Made by a program: the position numbers and the translations under genes
Part shown: positions 1-11,302 of the stretch, one piece after another
Position numbering within the stretch: position 1 is the stretch's first letter
How the letters are laid out: each line of letters starts with the position of its first letter
Source: Aegilops tauschii subsp. strangulata
Lineage: Eukaryota; Streptophyta; Magnoliopsida; Poales; Poaceae
Direction of reading: 5' to 3'
Length of the DNA: 64,000 nucleotides
NCBI RefSeq assembly: GCF_002575655.3
Contig: NC_053037.3
Span: forward strand, 325,031,294 to 325,095,293
The notes under the pieces: generated by a model
Databases searched by the model: none
Told to the model about the DNA's origin: nothing
What the model saw: only the letters and a program-made list of their open reading frames with translations

Positions 1-55
1 CTTCTAGAGGGCCTCAGACCTAGCCAACGTCACGAGGGAGGCGCTCGGGCACCAC

Positions 56-502
56 GTGGAGGCGTGCTTCGCTGCACGTTTCCCTCAAGAGGGCACGAGG
101 CGTGGAGTGCCTAGTGCCCGGGAGTTCATCACCACGATCCAGGAGCTTCAAGAAGCAAGGACCATACGCCGCACCCACCGCCCACCACCCGGCGCAGCTC
201 CCCATCCCGGAGAGGACGGCGGGCTGCGCGTCTGCGTCGACATTCCAGGGCTCAATAGGGCCGCATCTCAGGGACGTTTCTGGCCTTCGCGCGTTGGACG
301 GTGCGAGGGTCCACCTCACAGCTACGTTCGCATGCCATTCGGCTTGCCGAGCGCGGCTGTCACCTTCCAGCGCCATCCGCGGAGCATGCTGGCGGCTCAG
401 GAGGCCAGGCATCACGCTGTCCAGGAGAAGATCGCGACGGTTCTCCAGGAGCCACCGGGGGCCGCGACGCCTCCCGAGGCTCAGGACCCTGGCGGCTCGT
501 GA
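56..502 (+). pseudogene. Decayed gypsy reverse transcriptase fragment (element A)
   Basis: The frame contains RVCVDIPGLNRA, a decayed form of the RT motif usually seen as MCVDYxDLNKA, and further on YVRMPFGLPSAAVTFQR, matching the conserved MPFGLxNAxATFQR block. The expected YVDD catalytic box does not follow, so the palm domain is lost or rearranged. Only about 70 of the 148 codons are recognisable, and GC content is high in all frames. The fragment lies at the window edge and upstream gag and protease are not visible. It is non-functional. The identification as Ty3-gypsy RT is fairly safe; the lineage is inferred from context. Confidence 0.7.
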
Positions 503-585
503 GGAACAACTCTTCGGCATGCATCTTCGGCTACTCCAACATCACTGCAGCTACGTTATCAGATGACTCTTTCTAGTTCATTCAG

Positions 586-763
586 TTGGGGCGCCCCTCG
601 GGCAGCATACCCCAAGTCGCACGGGTTTGTCCCTGCGACGTGTATCCTTTTGCATATTTAGCTTACTCTGCTGGGAGCGCCCCTCGGGTTGCATCTTCCC
701 CAGGCCGCTCGGGTGCGTCCCAGTGGCATGTATCGTTCTTGCATCTATCTGAGCTAACCTGCC
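586..763 (+). repeat. Two-copy degenerate tandem repeat, period about 86 bp
   Basis: Two copies begin at about 586 and 672, each with GCGCCCCTCGGG followed by a similar run ending in GYRTGTATC and a TTGCAT-rich tail. No ORF is supported here. Short tandem repeats after pol are common in Tat-lineage gypsy elements. The rest of 503-855 holds no recognisable gene. Confidence 0.6.
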
Positions 764-860
764 CCTTCGCTTGAGTCATTTCATGGTTATCACCTGCTTG
801 CCTGTTACCATCGCGGCAACCCGCATTACCGAGCGCCCCCTGCTCATCTCGCAACGGGGG

Positions 861-2443
861 TGATACGTCTCCAACATATCTATAATTTTTTATTGCTTCA
901 TGCTATATTATATTCTGTTTTGGATGATTAATGGGCTTTGTCATACACTTTTATATTATTTTTGGCACTAACCTATTAACCGGAGGCCCACCCCAAATTG
1001 TTGTTTTTTTGCCTATTTCAGAGTTTCGCAGAAAAAGAATATCAAACGGAGTCTAAACGGAATGAAACCTTCGGGAACGTGATTTTCGGAACAAACGTGA
1101 TCCAGAGGACTTGGACCCTACGTCAAGACATCAACCAGGAGGGCACGAGGTAGGGGGGCGCGCCTACCCCCCTGGGCGCGCCCTCCACCCTCGTGGGGCC
1201 CACATTGCTCCACCGACGTACTTCTTCCTCCTATATACCTACGTACCCCCAAACCAACAGAAGCATCCACGAAAACCTAATTCCACCGCCGCAACCTTCT
1301 GTACCCGTGAGATCCCATCTTGGGGCCTTTTCCGGCGTTCTGCCGGAGGGGGCATTGATCACGGAGGGCTTCTACATCAACACCATACCCTCTCCGATGA
1401 TGTGTGAGTAGTTTACCTCAGACCTTCGGGTCCATAGTTATTAGCTAGATGGGTTCTTCTCTCTTTTTGGATCTCAATGCAAAGTTCTCCACGATTCTCG
1501 TGGAGATCTATTCGATGTAGTCTTCTTTTGCAGTGTGTTTGTTGAGACCGATGAATTGTGGGTTTATGATCAAGTTTATCTATGAACAATATTTGAATCT
1601 CCTCTGAATTCTTTTATGTATGATTGGTTATCTTTGCAAGTCTCTTAGAATTATCAGTTTGGTTTGGCCTACTAGATTGATCTTTCTTGCAATGGGAGAA
1701 GTGCTTAGCTTTGGGTTCAATCTTGCGGTGTCCTTTCCCAGTGACAGTAGGGGCAGCAAGGCACGTATTGTATTGTTGCCATCGAGGATAAAAAGATGGG
1801 GTTTATATCATATTGCATGAGTTTATCCCTCTACATCATGTCATCTTACTTAAAGCGTTACTCTGTTCTTTTGAACTTAATACTCTAGATGCATGCTGGA
1901 TAGCGGTCGATGTGTGGAGTAATAGTAGTAGATGCAGGCAGGAGTCGGTCTACTTGTCGCGGACGTGATGCCTATATACATGATCATACCTAGATATTCT
2001 CATAACTATGCTCAATTCTGTCAATTGCTCAACAGTAATTTGTTCACCCACCGTAATACTTATGCTCTTGAGAGAAGCCACTAGTGAAACCTATGGCCCC
2101 CGGGTCTATTTTCCATCATATTAATCTCCTGACAACAAGCTATTTCTGGCACCGTTTATTTTGCAATCTTTACTTTTAATCTTTATCATAAAAATACCAA
2201 AAATATTATCTAATCATATCTATCAGATCTCACTTTCGTAAGTGACCGTGAAGGGATTGACAACCCCTTTATTGCGTTGGTTGCAAGGTTTTTATTTGTT
2301 TGTGTAGGTGCGAGGGACTTGAGCATGGTCTCCTACTGGATTGATAACTTGGTTCTCAAAAACCGAGGGAAATACTTACGCTACTTTACTGCATCACCCT
2401 TTCCTCTTCAAGGGAAAACCAACGCAGTGCTCAAGAGGTAGCA
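861..2443 (+). repeat. 5' LTR of element B
   Basis: 1583 bp, starting TGATACGTCTCC and ending GGTAGCA immediately before the leader of the primer binding site. It is colinear with 7558-9119. It contains the core promoter and the likely polyadenylation region; short ORFs inside are not coding. Confidence 0.93.
1232..1237 (+). promoter_or_regulatory. TATA box of element B 5' LTR
   Basis: TATATA within CCTATATACCTACG, downstream of a GC-rich block. The same position in the 3' LTR (about 7911) reads TATATATA. It is placed as expected for the U3/R promoter of a plant LTR. Transcription start is inferred roughly 30 bp downstream. Confidence 0.6.
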
Positions 2444-2454
2444 AGAAGGATTTC

Positions 2455-2472
2455 TGGCGCCGTTGCCGGGGA
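2455..2472 (+). other. Primer binding site of element B (tRNA-Asp type)
   Basis: TGGCGCCGTTGCCGGGGA lies 11 bases after the 5' LTR. This is the sequence Athila-type elements use to pair with the 3' end of tRNA-Asp and prime minus-strand DNA synthesis. The same 18-mer occurs on the minus strand in element H. Confidence 0.85.
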
Positions 2473-2663
2473 GTCTACGCAAAAGTCAACATACCAAGTA
2501 CCCATCACAAACTCTTATCTCCCGCATTACATTATTTGCCATTTGCCTCTCGTTTTCCTCTCCCCCACTTCACCCTTGCCATTTTATTCGCCCCCTTTTT
2601 TCCGTTCGCCTCTTTTTCGCTTGCTTCTTGTTTGCTCGTGTGTTGGATTGCTTGCTTGTCACG

Positions 2664-3178
2664 ATGGCTCAAGATAATACTAAATTGTGTGACTTTACCA
2701 ATACCAACAACAATGATTTTCTTAGCACTCCGATTGCTCCTCTTACCGATACTGAATCTTGTGAAATTAATGCTGCTTTGTTGAATCTTGTCATGAAAGA
2801 TCAATTCGCCGGCCTTCCTAGTGAAGATGCCGCTAACCATCTAAATAGCTTCGTTGATTTGTGTGATATGCAAAAGAAGAAAGATGTGGACAATGATATT
2901 GTTAAATTGAAGCTATTTCCTTTTTCGCTTAGAGATCGTGCTAAAGCTTGGTTTTCGTCTTTGCCTAAAAATAGTATTGATTCTTGGAATAAGTGCAAAG
3001 ATGCTTTTATCTCTTAGTATTTTCCTCCTGCTAAGATCATCTCTCTTAGAAACAATATCATGAATTTTAAGCAACTTGATCATGAACATGTTGCACAAGC
3101 TTGGGAGAGGATGAAATTAATGATACGTAATTGCCCTACACATGGTTTAAATCTTTGGATGATTATACAAAAAATTAT
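2664..3178 (+). pseudogene. Gag N-terminal part, element B (one stop, one frameshift)
   Basis: ATG at 2664 opens a frame with the Athila-type gag core, including a segment with FSLRDRAKAWFSSLP typical of retrotransposon gag proteins that form the nucleoprotein particle. TAG at 3015-3017 interrupts it; the codon was probably CAG because the frame continues with YFPPAKIISLRNN. At about 3165-3178 the frame is lost near a run of A residues and continues one frame over in the ORF at 3131-4744. Gag therefore cannot be made intact. The 5' UTR from 2473 to 2663 is pyrimidine-rich and non-coding. Confidence 0.85.
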
Positions 3179-4744
3179 GCCAGATTGAATTTTGCTTCTA
3201 GAAATCTTTTAGATTCAGCCGCGGGAGGTAATTTTATGGAAATCACTTTAGGAGAAGCTACTAAACTCCTAGATAATATTATGGTTAATTATTCTCAATG
3301 GCACACAGAAAGATCTACTAATAAAAAGGTGCATGCGATAGAAGAAATTAATGTTTTGAGTGGAAAGATGGATGAGCTTATGAAATTATTTGCTACTAAA
3401 AGTGTTTCTTCTGATCCTAATGATATGCCTTTGCCTACTTTCATTGATAATAATAATGAATCTATGGATGTGAATTTTTTTCGTAGGAATAATTTTGGTA
3501 ACAACGCGTATAGAGGAAACTTTAATCCTAGGCCGTATCCTAGTAATTCCTCTAATAATTATGGTAATTCCTACAACAACTCTTATGGAAATTTTAATAA
3601 GATGCCCTCTGAATTTGAGACTAGTGTTAAGGAGTTTATGAATTCACAAAAGAATTTCAATGCTTTGCTTGAAGAAAAATTGCTTAAAGTTGATGAATTG
3701 GCTAGGAACGTTGATAGAATTTCTCTTGATGTTGATTCTTTGAAACTTAGATATATTCCTCCTAAGCATGATATCAATGAGTCTCTCAAATCCATGAGAA
3801 TTTCCATTGATGAGTGCAAAGAAAGAACCGCTAGGATGCGTGCTAAGAAAGATTGTTTTGTGAAAGCGTGTTCTTCTAATTTCTATGAAAATAAAGATGA
3901 AGATCTAAAGGTTATTGATGTGTCCCCTATTAAATCTTTGTTTTCCAATATGAATCTTGATAATGATGGGACTGAATATGAACCACCTTTACCTAGAAGG
4001 CGTTCCAAAAATTCGGAGTTGTTAGATCTTGATGCAAAAATTGGTAAAAGTAAGATTGAAGAGATCAAAACCCTAGATATTAATGAACCTACTATTTTGG
4101 ATTTCAAGGAATTTAATTATGATAATTGCTCTTTGATAGATTGTATTTCCTTGTTGCAATCTGTGCTAAATTCTCCTCATGCTTATAGTCAAAATAAAGC
4201 TTTTACTAAACATATCGTTGATGCTTTGATGCAATCTTATGAAGAAAAACTTGAGTTGGAAGTTTCTATCCCTAGAAAACTTTATGATGAGTGGGAACCT
4301 ACTATTAAAATTAAAATTAAAGATCATGAATTCTATGCTTTGTGTGATTTGGGTGCTAGTGTTTCCATGATTCCAAAAACTTTATGTGATTTGCTAGGTT
4401 TCCGTGATTTTGATGATTGTTCTTTAAACTTGCACCTTGCGGATTCCACCATTAAGAAACCTATGGGAAGAATTAATGATGTTCTTATTATTGCAAATAG
4501 GAACTATGTGCCCGTAGATTTTATTGTTCTTGACATAGATTGCAATCCTTCATGCCCTATTATTCTTGGTAGACCTTTCCTTAGAACGATTGGTGCAATT
4601 ATTGATATGAAGGAAGGGAATATTAGGTTCCAATTTGCGTTAAAGAAAGGCATGGAACACTTTCCTAGAAATAAAATAAAATTACCTTATGAATCTATTA
4701 TGAGAGCCACTTATGGATTGCCTACCAAAGATGGCAACACCTAG
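3131..4744 (+). pseudogene. Gag C-terminal region plus aspartic protease, element B
   Basis: 537-codon open stretch continuing gag after the frameshift. The true initiator is upstream at 2664, so the ATG at 3131 is probably not a natural start. Residues around 120-160 are Asn/Tyr-rich, and residues 200-260 are charged with heptad character. The protease is near residues 395-510, with active-site motif CDLGAS (Asp at residue 406) and the later ILGRPFL segment characteristic of retropepsins. The frame stops at TAG directly after protease. No RT, RNase H or integrase follows, which is unusual for Athila and indicates replication would need enzymes in trans. No CCHC zinc knuckle is visible. Confidence 0.85.
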
Positions 4745-7557
4745 ATCTATCCTTGCTTTTATGCCTAGCTAGGGGTGTTAGACGATAGCGCTTGTTGGGA
4801 GGCAACCCAATTTAGTTTTAGTTTTTGCTTTTTGCTTCTGTTTAGGAATAAATCTTTGATCTAGCCTCTGGTTAGATTTGTTTTTATGTTTTAATTTGTG
4901 TTTGTGCCAAGTTAAACCTATAGGATCTTCTTGGATGATAGTTATTTGATCTTGCTGAAAATTCCAGAAACTTTCTGTTCACGAAAATAACTGTTAAAAA
5001 TCACCTGAACGTGATAAAATATTGATTCCAATTGCTCTGATCAATAAAAAAATTGTCTAGGTCTTCCTATTTTGGCTGAATTTTTTGAGTTCCAGAAGTT
5101 TGCGTTAGTTACAGATTACTACAGACTGTTCTGTTTTTGATAGATTCTGTTTTTCGTGTGTTGTTTGCTTATTTTGATGAATCTATGGCTAGTAAAATAG
5201 TTTATAAACCATAGAGAAGTTGGAATACAGTAGGTTTAACACCAATATAAATAAAGAATTAGTTCATTATAGTACCTTGAGGTGGTGTTTTGTTTTCTTT
5301 CGCTAACGGAGCTCACGAGATTTTCTGTTAAGTTTTGTGTTGTGAAGTTTTCAAGTTTTGGGTAAAAGATTTGATGGATTATGGAACAAGGAGTGGCAAG
5401 AGCCTAAGCTTGGGGATGCCCATGGCACCCCAAGATAATCTAAGGACACCACAAAGCCAAAGCTTGGGGATGCCCCGGAAGGCATCCCCTCTTTCGTCTA
5501 CTTCCATCGGTAACTTTACTTGGAGCTATAATTTTATTCACCACATGATAAGTGTTTTGCTTGGAGCGTCTTGTATGATTTGAGTCTTTGCTTTTTAGTT
5601 TACCACAATCATATTTGCCGTACACACCTTTTGAGAGAGACACACATGATTCAGAATTTATTAGAATACTCTATGTGCTTCACTTATATCTTTTGAGCTA
5701 TATAGTTTTTGCTCTAGTGCTTCACTTATATCTTTTAGAGCACGGTGGTGGTTTTGTTTTATAGAAACTATTATTCTCTCGTGCTTCACTTATATTATTT
5801 TGAGAGCCTTAAACAGCATGGTAATTTGCTTCAATTGGGAAATTAATCCTAATATGCTAGGTATTCAAGACTAGTAAAAACTTTCTTATGAGTGTGCTGA
5901 ATACTAAGAGAAGTTTGATGCTTGATGATTGTTTTGAGATATGGAGGTAGTGATATTAAAGTTGTGCTAGTTGAGTAGTTGTGAAATTGGGAAATACTTG
6001 TGTTGAAGTTTGCAAGTCCCGTAGCATGCACGTATGGTAAACATTATGTAACAAATTTGAAACATGAGGTGTTCTTTGATTGTCTTCCTTATGAGTGGCG
6101 GTCGGGGATGAGCGATGGTCTTTTCCTACCAATCTATCCCCCTAGGAGCATGCGCGCAGTGCTTGGTTTTTGATGACTTGTAGATGTTTGCAATAAGTAT
6201 GTGAGTTCTTTATGACTAATGTTGAGTCCATGGATTATACGCACTCTTACCCTTCCATCATTGCTAGCCTCTTCGGTACCGTGCATTACCCTTTCTCACA
6301 TTGAGAGTTGGTGCAAACTTCACCGGTGCATCCAAACCCCGTGATATGATACGCTCTTTCACACATAAACCTCCTTATATCTTCCTCAAAACAGCCACCA
6401 TACCTACCTATTATGGCATTTCCATAGCCATTCCGAGATATATTGCCATGCAACTTTCCACCGTTCCGTTTATCATGACACGTTCATCATTGTCATATTG
6501 CTTTGCATGATCATGTAGTTGACATCGTATTTGTGGCAAAGCCACCGTTCATAAATTTTCATACATGTCACTCTTGATTCATTGTTATCCCGGTATACCG
6601 CCGGAGACATTCATATAGAGTCATACTTTGTTCTAGTATCGAGTTGTAATCATTGAGTTGTAAATAAATAGAAGTGTGATGATCATCATTCATAGAGCAT
6701 TGTCCCAAAAAAAAGAAAGGCCAAATAAAAAAAGGGAGGCCCAAAAAAAAGAAAATAAAAAGGGACAATGCTACTATCCTTTTTTTTTCCACACTTGTGC
6801 TTCAAAGTAGCACCATGATTTTCATGATAGAGAGTCTCTTGTTTCGTCACTTTCATATACTAGTGGGAATTTTTCATTATAGAAATTGGCTTGTATATTC
6901 CAACAATGGGCTTCCTCAAATGCCCTAGGTCTTCGTGAGCAAGCAAGTTGGATGCACACCCACTTAGTTTCTTTTGTTGAGCTTTCATGCATTTATAGCT
7001 CTAGTGCATCCGTTGCATGGCAATCCCTACTCCTTGCATTAACATCAATCGATGGGCATCTCCATAGCCCGTTGATTAGCCACGTTGATTTGAGACTTTC
7101 TCCTTTTTTGTCTTCTCCACATAACCCCAATCATTATATTCTATTCCACCCATAGTGCTATATCCATGGCTCACGCTCATGTATTGCGTGAAGGTTGAAT
7201 TTTTTTGAGATTACTAAAGTATGAAACAATTGCTTGGCTTGTCATCGGGGTTGTGCATGATGAGAGCATTCTTGTGTGACGAAAATGGAGCATGACTAAA
7301 CTATATGATTTTGTAGGGATGAACTTTCTTTGGCCATGTTATTTTGAGAAGACATAATTGCTTAGTTAGTATGCTTGAAGTATTATTGCTTTTATGTCAA
7401 TATTAAACTTTTATCTTGAATCTTTCGGATCTAAATATTCATACCACAATTAAGAGGGTTACATTAAGAAATTATGCCAAGTAGCATTCCGCATCAAAAA
7501 TTCTGTTTTTATCATTTACCTACTCGAGGACGAGCAGGAATTAAGCTTGGGGATGCT
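4745..7557 (+). other. Noncoding 3' half of element B interior
   Basis: About 2.8 kb with no supportable ORF where pol would normally lie. It begins with a conserved block (about 4760-4812) containing the stem TTGGG/CCCAA, then hairpins at 5409-5489, then AT-rich sequence with A-runs near 6705-6790. The section from about 4760 to 5600 matches the minus strand of element H (33930-34790). The interior ends in a purine-rich tract near 7543-7557 (AAGCTTGGGGATGC), the likely plus-strand primer. Confidence 0.75.
5409..5489 (+). other. Pair of conserved hairpins in element B
   Basis: Hairpin 1 (5409-5434) is CTTGGGG-A-TGCC paired with GGCA-CCCCAAG over a CAT loop, with one bulged A. Hairpin 2 (5466-5489) is GGGGATGCC paired with GGCATCCCC over a six-base loop. 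Both sit on the motif AAGCTTGGGGATGCC, which recurs at the purine tract before the 3' LTR. Element H has the same pair in the same order. Confidence 0.75.
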
Positions 7558-9119
7558 TGATACGTCTCCAACGTATCTATAATTTTTGATTGCTTCATGC
7601 TATATTATATTCTGTTTTGGATGATTAATGGGCTTTGTTATACACTTTTATATTATTTTTGGGACTAACCTATTAACCGGAGGCCCAACCCAAATTGATG
7701 TTTTTTTGCCTATTTCAGAATTTCGCAGAAAAAGAATATCAAACGGAGTCCAAACGGAATGAAACCTTCGGGAACGTGATTTTCGGAACAAACATGATCC
7801 AGAGGACTTGGACCCTACGTCAAGAAATCAACCAGGAGGGCACGAGGTAGGGGGGCGCGCCCTCCACCCTCGTGGGGCCCATGTTGCTCCACCGACGTAC
7901 TTCTTCCTCCTATATATACCTACGTACCCCCAAACCAACAGAAGCATCCACGAAAACCTAATTCCACCGCCGCAACCTTCTGTACCCGTGAGATCCCATC
8001 TTGGGGCCTTTTCCGGCGTTCTGCCGGAGGGGGCATTGATCACGGAGGGCTTCTACATCAACACCATAGCCTCTCCGATGATGTGTGAGTAGTTTACCTC
8101 AGACCTTCGGGTCCATAGTTATTAGCTAGATGGCTTCTTCTCTCTTTTTGGATCTCAATACAAAGTTCTCCATGATTCTCGTGGAGATCTATTCGATGTA
8201 ATCTTCTTTTGCGGTGTGTTTGTTGAGACCGATGAATTGTGGGTTTATGATCAAGTTTATCTATGAACAATATTTGAATCTCCTCTGAATTCTTTTATGT
8301 ATGATTGGTTATCTTTGCAATTCTCTTCAAATTATCAGTTTGGTTGACCTACTAGATTGATCTTTCTTACAATGGGAGAAGTGCTTAGCTTTGGGTTCAA
8401 TCTTGCGGTGTCCTTTCCCAGTGATAGTAGGGGCAGCAAGGCACGTATTGTATTGTTGCCATCGAGGATAACAAGATGGGGTTTATATCATATTGCATGA
8501 GTTTATCCCTCTACATCATGTCATCTTACTTAAAGCGTTACTCTGTTCTTTTGAACTTAATACTCTAGATGCATGCTGGATAGCGGTCGATGTGTGGAGT
8601 AATAGTAGTAGATGCAGGCAGGAGTCGGTCTACTTGTCGCGGACGTGATGCCTATATACATGATCATACCTAGATATTCTCATAACTATGCTCAATTCTG
8701 TCAATTGCTCAACAGTAGTTCACCCACCGTAATACTTATGCTCTTGAGAGAAGCCACTAGTGAAATCTATGGCCCCCGGGTCTATTTTCCATCAAATTAA
8801 TCTCCCGACAACAAGCTATTTCTGGCACCGTTTATTTTGCAATCTTTACTTTTAATCTTTATCATAAAAATACCAAAAATATTATCTTATCATATCTATC
8901 AGATCTCACTTTCGTAAGTGACCGTGAAGGGATTGACAACCCCTTTATTGCGTTGGTTGCGAGGTTTTTATTTGTTTGTGGAGGTGCGAGGGACTTGAGC
9001 GTGGTCTCCTAGTGGATTGATACCTTGGTTCTCAAAAACTGAGGGAAATACTTACGCTACTTTACTGCATCACCCTTTCCTCTTCAAGGGAAAACCAACG
9101 TAGTGCTCAAGAGGTAGCA
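7558..9119 (+). repeat. 3' LTR of element B
   Basis: 1562 bp, TGATACGTCTCC to GGTAGCA, followed directly by the GGGGG target duplication at 9120-9124. It is nearly identical to 861-2443 apart from scattered substitutions and a few indels. Confidence 0.93.
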
Positions 9120-9124
9120 GGGGG

Positions 9125-10276
9125 CTACTCACGCTGGCACGACGCTTGTGCTCGGGTCCGTCCCTGGAACGCCGACAAATCTGAGCGGTTGAGCTCTGGC
9201 TCGCGGCACGCCCCGTGCACGTCACCTCACCAGGCCCTCAGTGCCTTCATCTTCTTGCGGAATGACCAGTGGCAGACCGGCAAGCGCGGTTGAGACCTGT
9301 GTTTCTCCCTCGCGCTAACCTACAGGAACCCCTGGAGGCTGGCAGCGGGCGGCACCGCAGGCTCCTTCATTTTTCATGCAATTCGCTTGCGCGTTAAAGG
9401 TGGAGCTCCTGAGCATCACGACTCAGGAGCTCTTACTGGCTCTCCAGCCCTCACCCCTGGCCTTGACCATGGCATCGCGACCTGGCATACCAGCGGCGGC
9501 TGAGCTCGCTCGAGGGCCGGGACCCGAGGACGTAGAGCACACAGAAGAGCGTGTAAAAGAGGGGGAAGCTCGCATGGGCCTAACCCGGCTACACTATGGC
9601 CATTGACGCACGAATCGGGCGCTGCACAAGGGATCGACTCTGGACCGCTAAGATAAGTCTCGCACTCGAATGAACCAAGCGCTGTGACACAGAATTCCCA
9701 TCTCTTGCAGCCTTGCTACGGCGACGCCGCCTTCCTTTCCTACCTTCAGGTAGTTGCTTGCACGCTAAAGGGGACCTCTTGAGCATCGCGCCTCAGGAGC
9801 TCTTACTGGACCTCGGGCCGCTCACCTCCTGGCCTTGACCATGGCATCGCGACCTGGCATACCAGTGAGGGCTGCAGCCTACCTGGGGATCGGGACCTGT
9901 CGGTGTAGAGCACCAAGCTACTGCGAGGTTGGAAAGGGGGGACTGAGCCAAAGCAAGACACGCAGTCGTAAATCTTCATAATAAGGACAATATTAACAAA
10001 AGGCGCTATAGATCCTTTACATGCCCCCATGGGATTCATCTCGATTCCTCGCAGGGAACAAAAGAAGAAGGTTTCTAGGGGCCCTATCTACAAGCGTCGC
10101 TGTCGACGCCATCATCAACAGTGGGCCACGGGAGGCCGGCGCCAACCCCATCTAGATCAACGGTAGTGACGGGCGGACGCCGCTATTGCGCTCCGGGCAC
10201 GGCGAGAGCTTGGGGGCATGTAGCTGACGTCGCTCGTCTCCGAAGTCTCGTAGGGCTCGGGAGAGTCGGTGGACTC
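9125..10276 (+). repeat. Element A spacer with two long direct repeats
   Basis: GC-rich sequence without a supportable ORF. Two diverged copies of about 160 bp begin near 9381 and 9751 (period about 370), both containing CAGGAGCTCTTACTGG, then GGCCTTGACCATGGCATCGC, then GTAGAGCAC. They lie between the decayed pol and the antisense B3-like ORF, where Tat-lineage elements often carry tandem repeats. From 9914 to 10276 I see nothing else recognisable. Confidence 0.65.
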
Positions 10277-10972
10277 CTAAGCACCGTCGCTGCTATCGGA
10301 GGAACTACCGGCAAGGCCAGTGGCGGGCCTGGCTCCTGCCGCTGTGTCGTCCTGATGGCCCCCTACAGGGCAGCACTCCAGGTGGCGGCCTTCCTCGTCG
10401 AAGACCTTGAAGAACATCGTGGAGGCACCGTCGTATTCGAAGTGGATGGCGAGGGCGCCCTCCACCCGGCAAGCTCGGGCGACCTCACCCCATCCGCGGG
10501 TCATGAAGATCTTGCCCGAGGAGACGACCTCAACCTCCGCCCCCATTTCCGGGGCGTCACACTCGGTGTGCTGCAGCCACAGCTTGAGTGTCCCCCTCGG
10601 CAGCATCTCTACGGAGAAGAACCGCGGGAAGCAGATCCAAGAGCACGGTGGCATCGCCGCCCACACCACAATTTCACGCGAGGATCCCTCGGCGTGGGTT
10701 CCCGGTTCGGCGGCGCGCACCGCCACAGCACGGCCACCGCGGCAACGGCGCGATCGGCGCTGGTTGCTGCCTCCTCCTCCGGAGCCCTCGGCCTGGGCAT
10801 ACGAAAGCAGCAGATAGCCGGGGGGAGGCCGTTCATGCCAAGGCCTCATCACCTCTGGCCTCACGATGATGTCGCGGGAGCGGGCCAGCCTCTTCTTCGG
10901 CGGGAGTGGCCCCGGCTCTTCGCGGGGAGCTTTCCCCTTTTCAGCAGCAGAGAACCTCTGTATTGGCGCCAT
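10277..10972 (-). CDS. B3-domain-like protein encoded antisense inside element A
   Basis: 231-codon minus-strand ORF; I chose the ATG at 10972 (MAPIQRF) because a TATA box lies about 83 bp upstream with a pyrimidine-rich leader between. The N-terminal third is basic and proline-rich with a KKRLARS-like nuclear-localisation-type patch. Residues about 125-215 resemble a plant B3 DNA-binding domain: PRFFSVEMLPRGTLKLW, later GWGEVARACRVE, then a segment ending FFKVFDEEG, following the family pattern F, LP, GW-F, F-V-F. If real it would be a nuclear DNA-binding protein. It lies antisense between pol and the 3' LTR. The frame is open through a GC-rich region where chance ORFs are common, so the domain call needs a profile search. 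Confidence 0.55.
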   Translation of the reverse strand: MAPIQRFSAAEKGKAPREEPGPLPPKKRLARSRDIIVRPEVMRPWHERPPPGYLLLSYAQAEGSGGGGSNQRRSRRCRGGRAVAVRAAEPGTHAEGSSREIVVWAAMPPCSWICFPRFFSVEMLPRGTLKLWLQHTECDAPEMGAEVEVVSSGKIFMTRGWGEVARACRVEGALAIHFEYDGASTMFFKVFDEEGRHLECCPVGGHQDDTAAGARPATGLAGSSSDSSDGA

Positions 10973-11054
10973 GAGTGTCGCGGCAAGGAGGAAGAAGAAG
11001 CAGCAGGCGGAGCGGAGGAAAAGATGAGCAATAGGGGCTCCACCCCTCTCCCCA

Positions 11055-11060
11055 TTTATA
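11055..11060 (-). promoter_or_regulatory. TATA box for the antisense B3-like ORF
   Basis: On the minus strand the sequence reads GGCTATAAATGGGG, followed by a CT-rich leader and then the ATG at 10972. Spacing fits a plant core promoter. It is separate from and opposite to the LTR promoter of element A. Confidence 0.55.
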
Positions 11061-11302
11061 GCCAGAGGGAGGCCAATCGCCGGCCTCCATGATCGCAGGT
11101 AATGATGGTTTTTCAGCATGCAACAGGGACTCGTCAAGTCGGGCAGTTGCCGAGGCAGCGTGGGGAAGCGGAGACGCCCACGTCCTGTCAATCGCCACGC
11201 GGCAATCAAGGCCGCAGGCTATTGGGGCCCGCAGCGCTCCGCACTTGACCCTTGGCTTCACCTCGAAGCCAAGTACGAGCGCGCCATAGGCCCGGGGGCT
11301 AC

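Larger units (their letters stand above)
861..9119 (+). mobile_element. Element B: complete Athila-type (Sabrina/WHAM-like) LTR retrotransposon
   Basis: Both LTRs start TGATACGTCTCC and end GGTAGCA, and a perfect 5-bp target duplication GGGGG flanks the element (856-860 and 9120-9124). The 5' LTR is followed by a tRNA-Asp-type primer site and the 3' LTR is preceded by a purine-rich tract. The 5.1-kb interior encodes a broken gag and an aspartic protease but no RT, RNase H or integrase, so the copy is non-autonomous. The LTRs differ by scattered substitutions plus a block of about 25 bp near 1160-1185 present only in the 5' copy. The family name is from memory of Triticeae elements. Confidence 0.93.

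Noticed and set aside
3295..4107. Minus ORFs under the gag-protease frame of element B
   Set aside because: Shadow frames of an A/T-biased coding strand with no independent support.
5335..5643. Small ORFs over the hairpin block of element B
   Set aside because: They overlap each other on both strands and are not conserved in element H, whereas the hairpin stems are.
10121..11092. Long plus-strand ORF of 323 codons opposite the B3-like ORF
   Set aside because: It is the mirror of the minus ORF in GC-rich DNA, has no recognisable motif and no promoter-like sequence; the minus strand has both.
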